A stretch of DNA of 64,000 bases from the NCBI RefSeq assembly GCF_004799325.1, contig NZ_SSMD01000010.1, forward strand, positions 62,001 to 126,000, given 5' to 3'. The translations under genes were made by a program, and so were the position numbers. This DNA is from Thalassobius vesicularis. Lineage in GTDB: Bacteria > Pseudomonadota > Alphaproteobacteria > Rhodobacterales > Rhodobacteraceae. Numbering within the stretch: the stretch's first letter is position 1; every line of letters begins with the position of its first letter. The notes beneath the pieces are model-generated. The model ran no database searches. It was not told the origin of the DNA and saw only the letters and a list, made by a program, of their open reading frames with translations. This document shows positions 35,020-43,663 of the stretch, piece after piece.

Positions 35020-35448
35020 TCAGGCCCCAATCTCGTCGTGCTCGGTCAGACATTCAGAATGGTCCCGCAATACCTCCAGCACCCGGCAATCCGCTGTCCG
35101 CCCGCCGCTGCATTCGTGAACCATGCGTTTCAGTTCCGTGCGCAGCGCCTTCAGGCGGGCCATGCGCTGCTCCACCTGTTTGAGCTGGCGACGCGCGATG
35201 GCATCAGCTTCATCACAGGGCCGATTGGGATGATCGCTGAGGTCGAGCAGCTCGCGGATCGCATCGAGCGAGAAGCCGAGTTGCCGCGAGTGGCGGATGA
35301 AGGACAGTCGATCAAGCTGTGCATTGTCGTAGCGCCTCTGTCCGCCTCCGGTCCTGCCAGGATCGGGCATGAGTCCGATCTGTTCGTAGTACCGGATGGT
35401 CTGCACTTTTGTGCCAGTCTTCTTTGACAGAGTACCGATCGTGAGCAT
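35020..35448 (-). CDS. MerR-family metal-responsive regulator, Zn/Cd/Pb type
   Basis: This 142-residue MerR activator has an N-terminal HTH (TKVQTIRYYEQIGLM) and a dimerisation helix. Its three metal Cys are Cys78, Cys113 and Cys121, with a further Cys133; the HECSGGRTADC loop matches ZntR/CadR/PbrR proteins. ATG 35448 follows GGAGG. It would act at MerR-type promoters with 19-bp spacers: one is at 35554-35584 beside it and one before the P-type ATPase at 46045-46075. The IS5 remnant starts 4 bp after its stop without damaging it. Confidence 0.9.
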   Translation of the reverse strand: MLTIGTLSKKTGTKVQTIRYYEQIGLMPDPGRTGGGQRRYDNAQLDRLSFIRHSRQLGFSLDAIRELLDLSDHPNRPCDEADAIARRQLKQVEQRMARLKALRTELKRMVHECSGGRTADCRVLEVLRDHSECLTEHDEIGA

Positions 35449-35553
35449 TTTCGCCTCCATGAAAAAGATACAGTTTATGTAGGTTTTGCCATCGGAATAA
35501 ACAAGTGTCGGATTCACAGACGCGTGAGCTCAAGCCATACCATGATTTCGTGC

Positions 35554-35584
35554 TTGAACCTCTAGCAGCTAGAGGATGTATCCG
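35554..35584 (+). promoter_or_regulatory. MerR-type promoter/operator for the SCO-to-Lnt cluster
   Basis: TTGAAC (35554-35559) and TATCCG (35579-35584) are 19 bp apart, the long spacing that MerR proteins correct. The spacer contains a perfect 8+1+8 dyad, CCTCTAGC-A-GCTAGAGG (35559-35575), of the ZntR/CadR/PbrR operator type. It points toward the SCO gene at 35620. Confidence 0.8.
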
Positions 35585-35619
35585 CACAGGCAATAAGAAT
35601 CAAAATCAGGCGAACAGGA

Positions 35620-36222
35620 TTGTCCCTTACATCGGCACAGAAGTTTCTTTGGGTTTTGGCAGGCGTGGCAGCGCTTGCCTTCGTATGGCTTTTGCTATGG
35701 TCCGATTATCGTGCCGATAGCGCCCGAACCGACGCCGAACCGCCTTTTTTCGCTGAGTTCGAACTGACGGACCACCAGGGTATGGTTCGAACCGAGGAGG
35801 ACTTTGCGGGGCGCTGGATGCTGGTTTTTTTCGGCTTTACCAACTGCCCCGACGTCTGCCCGACGACCCTATCCGAGGTCGCGGCGGTGATGGACGGTCT
35901 GGGCGACGATGTCGCCAAGGTCCAGCCGATTTTCATAACAATCGACCCCGAACGAGACACGCCCGCAGCACTCGCCGAATACGTCCCGCTGTTCGATGCG
36001 GGCATCATCGGGCTGACCGGCACGCCGGAACAGATCGCCGCCACATCCGAGACCTTTCCGATCTTCTTCGAACGCGTCGAAGAGGCTGCGGCGCCGGACG
36101 GTTACACGATGGGCCACACGTCGCATCTGTTCCTCTTCGATCCCGACGCGGGCTTCGCCGACTCGTGGCCCTACGGCACCTCCGCCGAAGAGATCCTCGC
36201 CGATCTGGAAGAGAGGATCTGA
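35620..36222 (+). CDS. SCO1/SenC-family copper chaperone, first copy
   Basis: This 200-residue protein is membrane-anchored by an N-terminal helix (FLWVLAGVAALAFVWLLLW). It has the Cu ligands of SCO proteins: CPDVCP (CxxxC) and the His of HTSHLFLF. SCO proteins deliver Cu to the CuA centre of cytochrome oxidase or act as thiol reductants. The start is a TTG with weak AGGA upstream; no better start fits. It is first of a rightward run DsbB-DsbA-PCuAC-SCO under a MerR-type promoter. Confidence 0.87.
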   Translation: MSLTSAQKFLWVLAGVAALAFVWLLLWSDYRADSARTDAEPPFFAEFELTDHQGMVRTEEDFAGRWMLVFFGFTNCPDVCPTTLSEVAAVMDGLGDDVAKVQPIFITIDPERDTPAALAEYVPLFDAGIIGLTGTPEQIAATSETFPIFFERVEEAAAPDGYTMGHTSHLFLFDPDAGFADSWPYGTSAEEILADLEERI

Positions 36223-36227
36223 CCGAA

Positions 36228-36650
36228 ATGAACCGCATATCCGGAGAAACAGCCCTCGGGCTGGCGTGGATCATCGCACTCGTCGCCTCGCTTGCCGTGC
36301 TTTTCATCGGCGAGGTGCTGGGGCAGACGCCCTGTTTGCTGTGCTGGTTCCAGCGCGCCTTCATGTTTCCCTTGGCCATTGTCCTCGGGCTCGGCCTTTG
36401 GTGGCGGGACGGCCGCGTGGGGCGCTACGGCATCGCATTGGCGCTTGGCGGCGGCGCAGTCGCCCTGTGGCACATGGGGCTGTACGTCGGTCTTGTTCCC
36501 GAACGCATCCAGCCTTGCACAGCCACCGGCCCCTCTTGCACCGATGACAACCAACTGGTCTTCGGCGTCCCTATCCCGCTGATGGCGCTCGTCGCCTTCG
36601 CGCTGATCGGGGCGCTGTCGGCCCTTTCATTGAAGGACACACGAACATGA
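36228..36650 (+). CDS. dsbB: Disulfide bond formation protein B (DsbB)
   Basis: This 140-residue four-helix membrane protein has the first redox pair in GQTPCLLCWFQRA and the second in QPCTATGPSC. It reoxidises DsbA and passes electrons to quinone. ATG 36228 lies 5 bp after the SCO stop; its stop overlaps the DsbA start (ATGA), so the two are a coupled pair. Confidence 0.9.
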   Translation: MNRISGETALGLAWIIALVASLAVLFIGEVLGQTPCLLCWFQRAFMFPLAIVLGLGLWWRDGRVGRYGIALALGGGAVALWHMGLYVGLVPERIQPCTATGPSCTDDNQLVFGVPIPLMALVAFALIGALSALSLKDTRT

Positions 36651-37306
36651 ACCGACGCGGCCTGATCCTGTCCGTTCTCGCCCTCGGCGTCGCCGGTTTC
36701 GGCGGAGCCACCTGGTTTGCAACCCGCCCCGGCCCGGTGGTCGAAGCGGAGCCTGTTGCTCCGGAACTCGCGGAGGCGATGATCCGCCCCTACTCGCCCA
36801 TCCTCGGACCTGCGCAGGCGCCCGTCACGATCGTCGAATTCTTCGATCCGGCCTGCGAGGCCTGTCGCGCCTTTCATCCCATCGTGAAGGACATCATGGC
36901 CGAGCATGGGGATGCTGTCCGCGTCGTGATCCGCTACACGCCCTTCCACGGCGTGGCATCCGAGGAAGCGATCCGCGTGCTCGAGGCGGCGCGCATGCAG
37001 GACATTTACGTGCCGGTGCTCGAGGCTGTTTTGCGGGAACAGCCGAGATGGGCGTCGCACGGTGCCCCGGCGCCCGGCCTGATCCTTCAGATCGCCGCCA
37101 CGGCCGGACTCGATGCCGAGGCCGCGCGCACGCAAATGCTGGCACCCGATGTCGTGGCGATCCTGAACCAGGATCGTGCTGACGTCGAGACCGTGGGAAT
37201 TCGCCAGACGCCCACATTCTTCGTGAACGGCAAGCCGCTCGATCCATTCGGAGAGGCAGAATTGCGTCGTCTGGTGGCCGCCGAAGTCGCTGCCGCGCAA
37301 AGCTGA
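36647..37306 (+). CDS. DsbA-family thiol:disulfide interchange protein
   Basis: This 219-residue periplasmic thioredoxin-fold protein has an N-terminal membrane/signal helix, active-site CEAC in FFDPACEACRAFHP and the cis-Pro loop RQTPTFFVNGKPL. The unusual CEAC dipeptide resembles the DsbA/G-like proteins found with DsbB pairs in metal islands. With DsbB it could keep the Cys pairs of the neighbouring SCO proteins in the right state. Confidence 0.9.
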   Translation: MNRRGLILSVLALGVAGFGGATWFATRPGPVVEAEPVAPELAEAMIRPYSPILGPAQAPVTIVEFFDPACEACRAFHPIVKDIMAEHGDAVRVVIRYTPFHGVASEEAIRVLEAARMQDIYVPVLEAVLREQPRWASHGAPAPGLILQIAATAGLDAEAARTQMLAPDVVAILNQDRADVETVGIRQTPTFFVNGKPLDPFGEAELRRLVAAEVAAAQS

Positions 37307-37329
37307 ATAGAAAGGGCAGGATCAGAACG

Positions 37330-37797
37330 ATGAAAAAGTATATTTTGACTGGCACACTGGCCGCACTTTTGACCCTTGGAGGGCTCTCGGTGCCCGCGCT
37401 GGCCGGACCCGAGGATGTTGTCGTCGAGAATGCGTGGTCCCGCGCCTCCATCGGGATCAACCGTCCCGGGGCCGCTTACATGACGATCCGCAACACTGGC
37501 GACGAGCCAGTGACGCTGATCGGCCTTACAACACCGCTCGCGATGATGCCCGAAATTCACGAGACGAAGACAAATGCCGAAGGTGTGAGTTCCATGAGCC
37601 CGGCGGGGGAGATCGCGATCGCCCCGGGCGAGAGCGTCGCGCTCGAACCGGGGGGCCTGCACGCAATGCTGATGCGGCTACAAGAACCGATGACGGAAGG
37701 GGACACCTTTCCGCTGACCCTGCTTTTCGACGATGGAGGCGAAGTGACGGTCGAGGTGCCGATCCTCGGAATCGCCGCGCGGGGGCCAGAGGACTGA
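37330..37797 (+). CDS. Periplasmic copper chaperone PCu(A)C
   Basis: This 155-residue protein has a signal peptide (cleavage near ALAGPED). It carries the Cu(I) motif of the family: Met and His in MMPEIHETK, then Met in VSSMSP, and HAMLM after a spacer. PCuAC binds Cu in the periplasm and works with SCO to load the CuA site. It is followed directly by a second SCO gene, a common pairing. Confidence 0.92.
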   Translation: MKKYILTGTLAALLTLGGLSVPALAGPEDVVVENAWSRASIGINRPGAAYMTIRNTGDEPVTLIGLTTPLAMMPEIHETKTNAEGVSSMSPAGEIAIAPGESVALEPGGLHAMLMRLQEPMTEGDTFPLTLLFDDGGEVTVEVPILGIAARGPED

Positions 37798-38423
37798 TGC
37801 GGCGACGGGCGATCCTGGGGTACGGCGCGGCTGGTGTCGGGGCGGTCGCCCTGATGCTCTTCGTCGGTTGGTGGCAGGTCGATGGACCCGGTGGACCCGA
37901 ACCTGTCGGGCAGCGGCCTGTGGCCCTGACCGAGATGGATTTCCGTCTGACGGATCATGAGGGCAATGGGGTCGGGCCAGAAACCCTGATCGGTCGCCCG
38001 ACGATGGCGTTCTTCGGCTTCACCTACTGTCCCGATGTCTGCCCGACCACGCTCTCGGACATATCGGGATGGCTCGACGATCTGGGAGACGAGGCCGACG
38101 AGATGAACGTGGTTTTCATCACGGTCGATCCCGAGCGCGACACTGTCGAAACGATGGCCGAATATGTCGGCTACTTCCATCCTGCGATCCGTGGCTGGAC
38201 GGGGCCGGAGGAGCAGATAGCGCGCGTCGCGGACGGCTTCCGCGCCACCTACGAAAGGGTGCCGACGGAGAGCGGCGATTACACGATGAACCACAGCGCG
38301 AGCGTCTTCCTGTTCGCAGCCTCCGGGCGGTTCGTCACCATGATCGACTATCACGAAGCCAGAGAATTCGCGGTGCCGAAGATCCGTCGCGCGCTGGCAG
38401 AAGAAATGGAGGGGGCGACATGA
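37797..38423 (+). CDS. SCO1/SenC-family copper chaperone, second copy
   Basis: This 208-residue protein has an N-terminal anchor helix and both Cu-site elements: YCPDVCP and the His in MNHSASVFLF. It shares the SCO fold with the first copy but is clearly divergent, so the two are not a recent duplication. Its start overlaps the PCuAC stop (TGATG) and its stop overlaps the M23 peptidase start (ATGA). Confidence 0.9.
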   Translation: MRRRAILGYGAAGVGAVALMLFVGWWQVDGPGGPEPVGQRPVALTEMDFRLTDHEGNGVGPETLIGRPTMAFFGFTYCPDVCPTTLSDISGWLDDLGDEADEMNVVFITVDPERDTVETMAEYVGYFHPAIRGWTGPEEQIARVADGFRATYERVPTESGDYTMNHSASVFLFAASGRFVTMIDYHEAREFAVPKIRRALAEEMEGAT

Positions 38424-39793
38424 GGCTCAGAACTCTGGCGGCTTGTGTTGCAATTGCGGGGACGGTTTCGGGTGCGGCTATCGCCATCTCCGATCTTTTG
38501 TCGAAAGAACCCGTGCCGCCGGAACTTGCCCAGGCAGGTAGCTGGATGCCCCAAAGTCTTGAAGCCCCCCTGAACGTTGACATTCCCGTGACGCTGCCCG
38601 CGACGGCATGGGCAGAAGATGCATCCGACCTCGGCCCGCTGCCCCTTCTGCAGGTCGCTGTTGCCGACGTGCCGGTACGGGCGATCGAGCCACCGCTGTC
38701 GACGTGGTCGCGCGACATTGCACCCGGCGAGACGCTCGATTTCTTGCTGTCCGAAGCCGGTCTTGCGGCACCTGACAGAGCGGAAGTTGCCCTCGCGCTC
38801 GGTGCCGAATACGATCTGCGACGGCTGCGGCCGGGGCACTCGGTCACTGTTGCTTCGACCATGGACGGCAGCCCCCGCACCGTCGCACTTGCCGTCGAGG
38901 ACGGGGTTCGGATTGAGGTGGTTTTCGGCGAGCAGTTGTCCACACAGGTCGTGGCTCCGGATCCGGAGATCGTAACCCTCGCCGGCGAAGCCGTGATCGA
39001 CAGCTCCATCTTCGCGGCACTCGACGAAGCCGGCATACCCGCCCGTTTTTCCGTGGACCTTGCGCAGATGCTGGGTGGGACCGTGGATTTCCGCCGCGAG
39101 ATGGCTGGTGGCGAAACACTAAGGCTTCTCTGGCGTGAGGCGCGGGTCGGCGAGGACAGGATAGGACAGCCCGAACTCGCCTTCGCCGCACTGGAGATCG
39201 GCGGTTCGCTCTACGAGATCGTATGGCCTGACGACGGCAGCGGTCAGGCGACGATCTACGTCGATGGCGAGGTGCTGCGCGTCTTCGCACAGCCGGTCGA
39301 GGGTGCGCGCCTCAGCTCGGTGTTCGGGCGCCGCACGCATCCGGTCTTTGGCAACGTTCGGATGCACACCGGCGTCGATTTCGCAGCGGCACGTGGGACA
39401 CCGGTTCAAGCGACGGCACCGGGGCGGGTCAATTTCATCGGCTGGCGCGGCGGATATGGTCGCGTGGTCGAAATCTCGCACGGCTCCGACACCATGACGC
39501 GCTACGCGCATCTGAGCGCCGTGCCGGAAGACCTGGCACAAGGCCAACGCGTTGCGGCGGGAGACGTGATCGGCCGCGTCGGCGCGACTGGCACGGCGAC
39601 AGGTCCGAACCTGCACTATGAGGTGCTCGTGGATGGGCGCCCGACTGACCCCCTCTCTGACGACCGGCTCGCCGAAGCGGCCGAGAGCGATGCGGATGAT
39701 ACCGCCGCGCTCTCGAGTCTGGCCGAGGCGCGGACGCTTCTGAATGAAAACCTCGGCAGCGAGATTGCCGAAACGACAACCGAAAGGCTCTGA
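38420..39793 (+). CDS. M23-family metalloendopeptidase
   Basis: This 457-residue envelope protein has an N-terminal signal helix, a middle OapA/LysM-like region (about residues 100-290, SWSRDIAPGETLDFLLSEA) and a C-terminal M23 domain. Zn ligands are visible in RMHTGVDFAA and NLHYEV, with the catalytic His in YAHLS. Such enzymes cut peptide cross-links of peptidoglycan. Placement in a copper/metal operon is unusual and may support insertion of envelope complexes. Confidence 0.87.
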   Translation: MRLRTLAACVAIAGTVSGAAIAISDLLSKEPVPPELAQAGSWMPQSLEAPLNVDIPVTLPATAWAEDASDLGPLPLLQVAVADVPVRAIEPPLSTWSRDIAPGETLDFLLSEAGLAAPDRAEVALALGAEYDLRRLRPGHSVTVASTMDGSPRTVALAVEDGVRIEVVFGEQLSTQVVAPDPEIVTLAGEAVIDSSIFAALDEAGIPARFSVDLAQMLGGTVDFRREMAGGETLRLLWREARVGEDRIGQPELAFAALEIGGSLYEIVWPDDGSGQATIYVDGEVLRVFAQPVEGARLSSVFGRRTHPVFGNVRMHTGVDFAAARGTPVQATAPGRVNFIGWRGGYGRVVEISHGSDTMTRYAHLSAVPEDLAQGQRVAAGDVIGRVGATGTATGPNLHYEVLVDGRPTDPLSDDRLAEAAESDADDTAALSSLAEARTLLNENLGSEIAETTTERL

Positions 39794-39796
39794 CCC

Positions 39797-40252
39797 ATGA
39801 AACGCATGACCCAAGCTCTTGCCATCACGCTCGCCCTTTTCCCGGCGGCCCAGGCCCTCGCAGAGACGACGGCGATCGACGTCCGCAAGACGAACGGATG
39901 CGGCTGCTGCCTCTCGTGGATGAACCACCTCGAAGAGAACGGTTTTGTGCCGACCGGCCAGGACATGTTCGGTGGGTCGCTGGTTCGCTTCAAGCTCGAC
40001 AATGGCGTGCCGCAGCGCATGGTCTCCTGCCACACCGCGCTAATCGAGGGCTACGTGATCGAAGGCCATGTCCCGGCCGCTGACATCCGCCGCCTTCTCG
40101 ATGAGCGCCCGGACGCAGTCGGTCTCGCCGTGCCTGGGATGCCCTATGGCTCGCCCGGCATGGGGCCAGAAGACGACCGCGAGGCCTATGATGTCTTCCT
40201 CATCCGCAAGGACGGGTCGACGGAAGTCTTTTCGAGCTACGCCGAAGGATAA
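39797..40252 (+). CDS. DUF411 metal-binding protein
   Basis: This 151-residue secreted protein has a signal peptide (cleavage near ALAETT) and the DUF411 signatures NGCGCCLSWM (CxCC) and SCHTALIEGYVIEGHVPA. The family is found in copper and silver resistance loci and is thought to bind Cu in the periplasm. It starts 3 bp after the M23 stop. Confidence 0.88.
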   Translation: MKRMTQALAITLALFPAAQALAETTAIDVRKTNGCGCCLSWMNHLEENGFVPTGQDMFGGSLVRFKLDNGVPQRMVSCHTALIEGYVIEGHVPAADIRRLLDERPDAVGLAVPGMPYGSPGMGPEDDREAYDVFLIRKDGSTEVFSSYAEG

Positions 40253-40264
40253 TCTGGCCCGCCC

Positions 40265-41047
40265 ATGGAAAATCTGTCTCCGATAATGCTCGGCTTTCTC
40301 GGAAGTCTCGCCGCCGGTTCGCTCACGGCAGTCGGAGCAGCTCCCGTGCTGTTCGGGCGCATCCCGTCCCGGGCCACGCGCGACCTGTCGCTCGGCTTCG
40401 CTGCCGGTGTCATGCTGTCAGCCTCGTTCTTTTCGCTGATCATCCCCGCATTGGATGCGGCCGAGCCGATGTTCGAAAACGGCGCGATGCCTGCGGCCAT
40501 CGTATGCGTCTCGATCCTTCTGGGCATGGGGGCTGTCGCACTGATGAACGAAAAGCTGCCGCACGAGCATTTCAAGACGGGACGCGAAGGGCCCGAAGCG
40601 GCGTCATTGCGGCGGGTCTGGCTGTTCATCATCGCGATCACGATCCACAACTTTCCCGAGGGTCTCGCGGTCGGGGTCGGGTTCGGTTCCGGTGGCATGG
40701 AAGGTGGCCTCCCACTCGCCATCGGCATCGGCTTGCAGAACGCGCCCGAAGGATTGGCCGTCGCGGTGTCGCTGCTGGGCGAGGGATATCCGAAGCTGCG
40801 CGCCTGGGGCATTGCGGCGCTGACTGGCATGGTCGAGCCGATTGGCGGTCTGCTCGGGGCCGGCATCATCACACTGTCGGAACCGCTGCTTCCATGGGGT
40901 CTGGCCTTTGCCGCGGGCGCAATGCTCTACGTCATTAGCCACGAAATCATCCCCGAAACCCATCGCAGCGGCCATCAGAACAGGGCGACGCTCGGTCTCG
41001 CAGTCGGGCTCGTTCTGATGCTGTTTCTCGATGTCTGGTTGGGTTGA
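40265..41047 (+). CDS. ZIP-family metal transporter
   Basis: This 260-residue protein has about eight helices and the two metal-binding helices of ZIP proteins, AITIHNFPEGLAVGVGFG and LQNAPEGLAVAV. ZIP proteins move Zn2+ or other divalent ions into the cytoplasm, opposite to the CDF and P-type ATPase nearby. In bacteria some work as low-selectivity channels. It starts 12 bp after DUF411. Confidence 0.9.
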   Translation: MENLSPIMLGFLGSLAAGSLTAVGAAPVLFGRIPSRATRDLSLGFAAGVMLSASFFSLIIPALDAAEPMFENGAMPAAIVCVSILLGMGAVALMNEKLPHEHFKTGREGPEAASLRRVWLFIIAITIHNFPEGLAVGVGFGSGGMEGGLPLAIGIGLQNAPEGLAVAVSLLGEGYPKLRAWGIAALTGMVEPIGGLLGAGIITLSEPLLPWGLAFAAGAMLYVISHEIIPETHRSGHQNRATLGLAVGLVLMLFLDVWLG

Positions 41048-41051
41048 GGCA

Positions 41052-41534
41052 ATGTCACTAAACAAGGTATCTCCGGTGATCGGCGTCTTCGCGGCGCTTG
41101 CTGCGTTCGCGATTGATCAGATCACCAAAGCCATTGTTGTTGCGAATGCCGCCACTTTAAGCGCCGGGATTTCCGTGTTTCCGGGATTCAACCTCGTCTT
41201 TTATCGTAATGACGGCGTGACTTTCGGGATGTTGGGCGGCGCGCCGTGGTGGAGCCTCATCGCTCTCGCTCTTGCCATCTGTGTTTGGCTAGGGGTTATG
41301 CTGTTTCGCGCCGAAAATGCTGTCGAAACACTTGCCTATGGCGCGATCATTGGCGGAGCCCTGGGCAATGTCATCGATCGTGTGCGGTATCGGGCTGTAA
41401 CAGACTTTCTCGATTTCTACATTGGCACAACACATTGGCCTGCCTTCAACTTGGCCGATGTATTTGTCGTCAGTGGCGTGGGGCTCTTGCTCGCCGCGCC
41501 ATGGATCAGCGCGCGGCGTTCGATCAAGTCGTGA
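41052..41534 (+). CDS. lspA: Lipoprotein signal peptidase (LspA), island copy
   Basis: This 160-residue four-helix aspartyl protease cuts prolipoprotein signal peptides. The two catalytic Asp are in GALGNVIDRVRY and FNLADVFVV. LspA homologues (PbrC) are part of lead-resistance operons with a PbrR-type regulator and a PbrA-type ATPase, so this is probably an accessory copy rather than the housekeeping gene. Its stop overlaps the Lnt start (GTGA). Confidence 0.9.
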   Translation: MSLNKVSPVIGVFAALAAFAIDQITKAIVVANAATLSAGISVFPGFNLVFYRNDGVTFGMLGGAPWWSLIALALAICVWLGVMLFRAENAVETLAYGAIIGGALGNVIDRVRYRAVTDFLDFYIGTTHWPAFNLADVFVVSGVGLLLAAPWISARRSIKS

Positions 41535-43108
41535 AGCCGGAAATTCTGAACCGCATCGCTCTGCGCCACCGTTTTCTTTCGCGGATGACGCTTGGTTTCG
41601 TCGCCGGGGCGCTGACCGTTCTGACTTTCCCGCCTTTCTCGCTTCTCTTGCTTGTTCCCATTGCCTATTCCGCGTTGTTTGTCGGTCTTCGCGATCTCTC
41701 CTTCGGGCGCGCTTTCCTCGTCGGCTGGGCGTTTGGTCTTGGCCAGTTCGGTTTCGGGATTTCGTGGATCGCGGAAAGTTTCGACGTCGAGGCCGAGCGG
41801 TTCGGGGCGATGGCGATCCCGGCCGTCGCAGGATTGTCCGCAGGTCTCGCGATTTTCCCAGCCATTGCCGCCGCGCTTTTTGCCGAAATCGCGCGGCGCG
41901 GAGCCATGGGCAGTCTCTTAGCCTGCCTCCTGTTCGCGACCTCCTGGACCGCTGCCGAGTGGTTGCGTGGTCACGTTCTGACAGGATTTCCGTGGAACCT
42001 CGCCAGCTACGCTCTGGTCGATTACGCCGCTTTTCGCCAGCCCGCCGCCTGGGTCGGAAGCTATGGGTTAAGCTTTCTCACCGTGTTCGTCGCGGTACTC
42101 CCTGGCGCGGCTGCTATGGCGTCCGGGCGGCAACGATTGACCATCTCGCTCATGGCGCTGGCCGGAATCGCGACGATGTGGGCTGTCGGCACGCTGCGCC
42201 TCCAGTCGGATGCACAACAGCCACCCGGTGTCGACCTGCGCATCGTCCAGGGCAACATTCCACAAGAGGAGAAATGGGCGCCCGAGAACCGCGAGGCGAC
42301 ATTCGCGCGCTATCTTGAGCTTTCAACCCGGCCCGGCGATTTCGACGTTCTTCTTTGGCCGGAAACCGCCTTTCCGGGTTTCCTCGATGAGGATACGGAG
42401 GCACGGGATCGCATTGCCGCTGCGCTACCAGACGGCAGGGTGCTGCTCACCGGTGTGCCGGACCGTGTACCGAGCGAAGATGGCACCCGATATTTCAACA
42501 CGGTCCAGGCTTTTGGCGCGACCGGCAGAATCCTGACCGGATACGCGAAACACCATCTCGTACCCTTCGGCGAATATGTGCCATTCCGCGGCTGGTCGCC
42601 CATCGAGCGGCTCACGGCGGGGCTCGGCGACTTTACGCCCGGACCAGGCCCTCGAACGCTTGCGCTTCCGGGTTTGCCGCTGGTCGCCCTGGCGATCTGC
42701 TATGAGATCATCTTCCCAGGCCATGTGGTCGACGACCTGTTCCGACCTGACTGGATTTTCAACGCGACGAACGACGCCTGGTTCGGCACCAGCATCGGAC
42801 CGGAGCAGCATCTGGCTTCCGCACGGATGCGCGCCGTAGAGGAAGGCCTTCCTGTCATCCGAGCCGCGAATACGGGCATCTCCGCGGTCATCGACGCGAA
42901 CGGAGAGATCGTTGCGCGGCTTGATACCGGCGAAACGGGCATCATCGACGCTAGGATGCCCTCCGCGCGACCGCCGACCCTCTACGCGAGCTTCGGGGAC
43001 TGGATGCTGTTGGCGCTCATCTTGGCTTCGTGGAGCTGGGCAATGGCGGCGAATGCGACGGCTCGCTACCGCCGCATGAGAAAGACCGTCATGCAAAGAT
43101 GTGGATAG
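41531..43108 (+). CDS. lnt: Apolipoprotein N-acyltransferase (Lnt), island copy
   Basis: This is a protein of about 525 residues with an N-terminal membrane part (7-8 helices) and a nitrilase-like catalytic domain. The triad is visible: Glu in LWPETAFPG, Lys in GYAKHHLVPFGEY and Cys in AICYEIIFPG. It adds the third acyl chain to lipoproteins after LspA. The start is GTG 41531, coupled to lspA; an in-frame ATG at 41501 is an alternative. The 3' end overlaps the convergent YkuD gene by 20 bp. Confidence 0.9.
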   Translation: MKPEILNRIALRHRFLSRMTLGFVAGALTVLTFPPFSLLLLVPIAYSALFVGLRDLSFGRAFLVGWAFGLGQFGFGISWIAESFDVEAERFGAMAIPAVAGLSAGLAIFPAIAAALFAEIARRGAMGSLLACLLFATSWTAAEWLRGHVLTGFPWNLASYALVDYAAFRQPAAWVGSYGLSFLTVFVAVLPGAAAMASGRQRLTISLMALAGIATMWAVGTLRLQSDAQQPPGVDLRIVQGNIPQEEKWAPENREATFARYLELSTRPGDFDVLLWPETAFPGFLDEDTEARDRIAAALPDGRVLLTGVPDRVPSEDGTRYFNTVQAFGATGRILTGYAKHHLVPFGEYVPFRGWSPIERLTAGLGDFTPGPGPRTLALPGLPLVALAICYEIIFPGHVVDDLFRPDWIFNATNDAWFGTSIGPEQHLASARMRAVEEGLPVIRAANTGISAVIDANGEIVARLDTGETGIIDARMPSARPPTLYASFGDWMLLALILASWSWAMAANATARYRRMRKTVMQRCG

Positions 43109-43601
43109 GTGTTCCGTCCTTCACCATTGCATAGATGTCCTCGATCTGCCGATCTGTGACCGCGATGCACCCAGCTGTCCAGTCGCGGACGGCCGTTGGG
43201 TCGATGCCCGGGCGTGGACCACCATGAATGAAGATGTCGCCGCCGGGGGAAAGGCCCTGCGCTTCGGCAAAGGCGATGTCGGCCTCATTCGGATAAGAGA
43301 TGCCAACCGAAAGATGATAAGTGCTTTCAGGGTTGCGCTTATCGACTACGTAGTCGCCCTCCGGGGTCCGACCGTCTCCCTCGAATTGCTTGTGACCTTC
43401 GGGCGCGAAACCCAGCCCGACCGGATAGGTTTGCAATACCCGGTCGACTCCGTCGAGAACAAGCAAGCGCTGCCCCTTGTAAAGCCGAACACGGGTCACC
43501 TCGGGTCCGCCATAGCTGCGGAACTTGCTGGCACAGCCGGACAAAAACGCTGCGAACCCGCCCAACAGGACGGCGCGGCGGGGAAATCGGATGGTTTTCA
43601 C
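43089..43601 (-). CDS. L,D-transpeptidase (YkuD) lipoprotein
   Basis: This 170-residue protein has a Tat-like and lipobox signal (FPRRAVLLGG, then LSGCAS) and a YkuD domain. The catalytic region reads HGGPRPG and DWTAGCIAV, with the nucleophile Cys. It cross-links peptidoglycan or attaches proteins to it. As a lipoprotein it is itself a substrate for the adjacent LspA and Lnt. It is leftward, convergent with lnt. Confidence 0.9.
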   Translation of the reverse strand: MKTIRFPRRAVLLGGFAAFLSGCASKFRSYGGPEVTRVRLYKGQRLLVLDGVDRVLQTYPVGLGFAPEGHKQFEGDGRTPEGDYVVDKRNPESTYHLSVGISYPNEADIAFAEAQGLSPGGDIFIHGGPRPGIDPTAVRDWTAGCIAVTDRQIEDIYAMVKDGTPIHIFA

Positions 43602-43663
43602 TCCTCATGCCTCTTTGGTGAGGTCTGATATGGATATTACGGTACCTTGCAAATGCTGCGTGA

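Noticed and set aside
41052-43108. lspA-lnt as housekeeping genes placing this region in the core chromosome
   Set aside because: Their position in a MerR-controlled metal cluster between mobile elements favours accessory copies, though this cannot be proven from the window.
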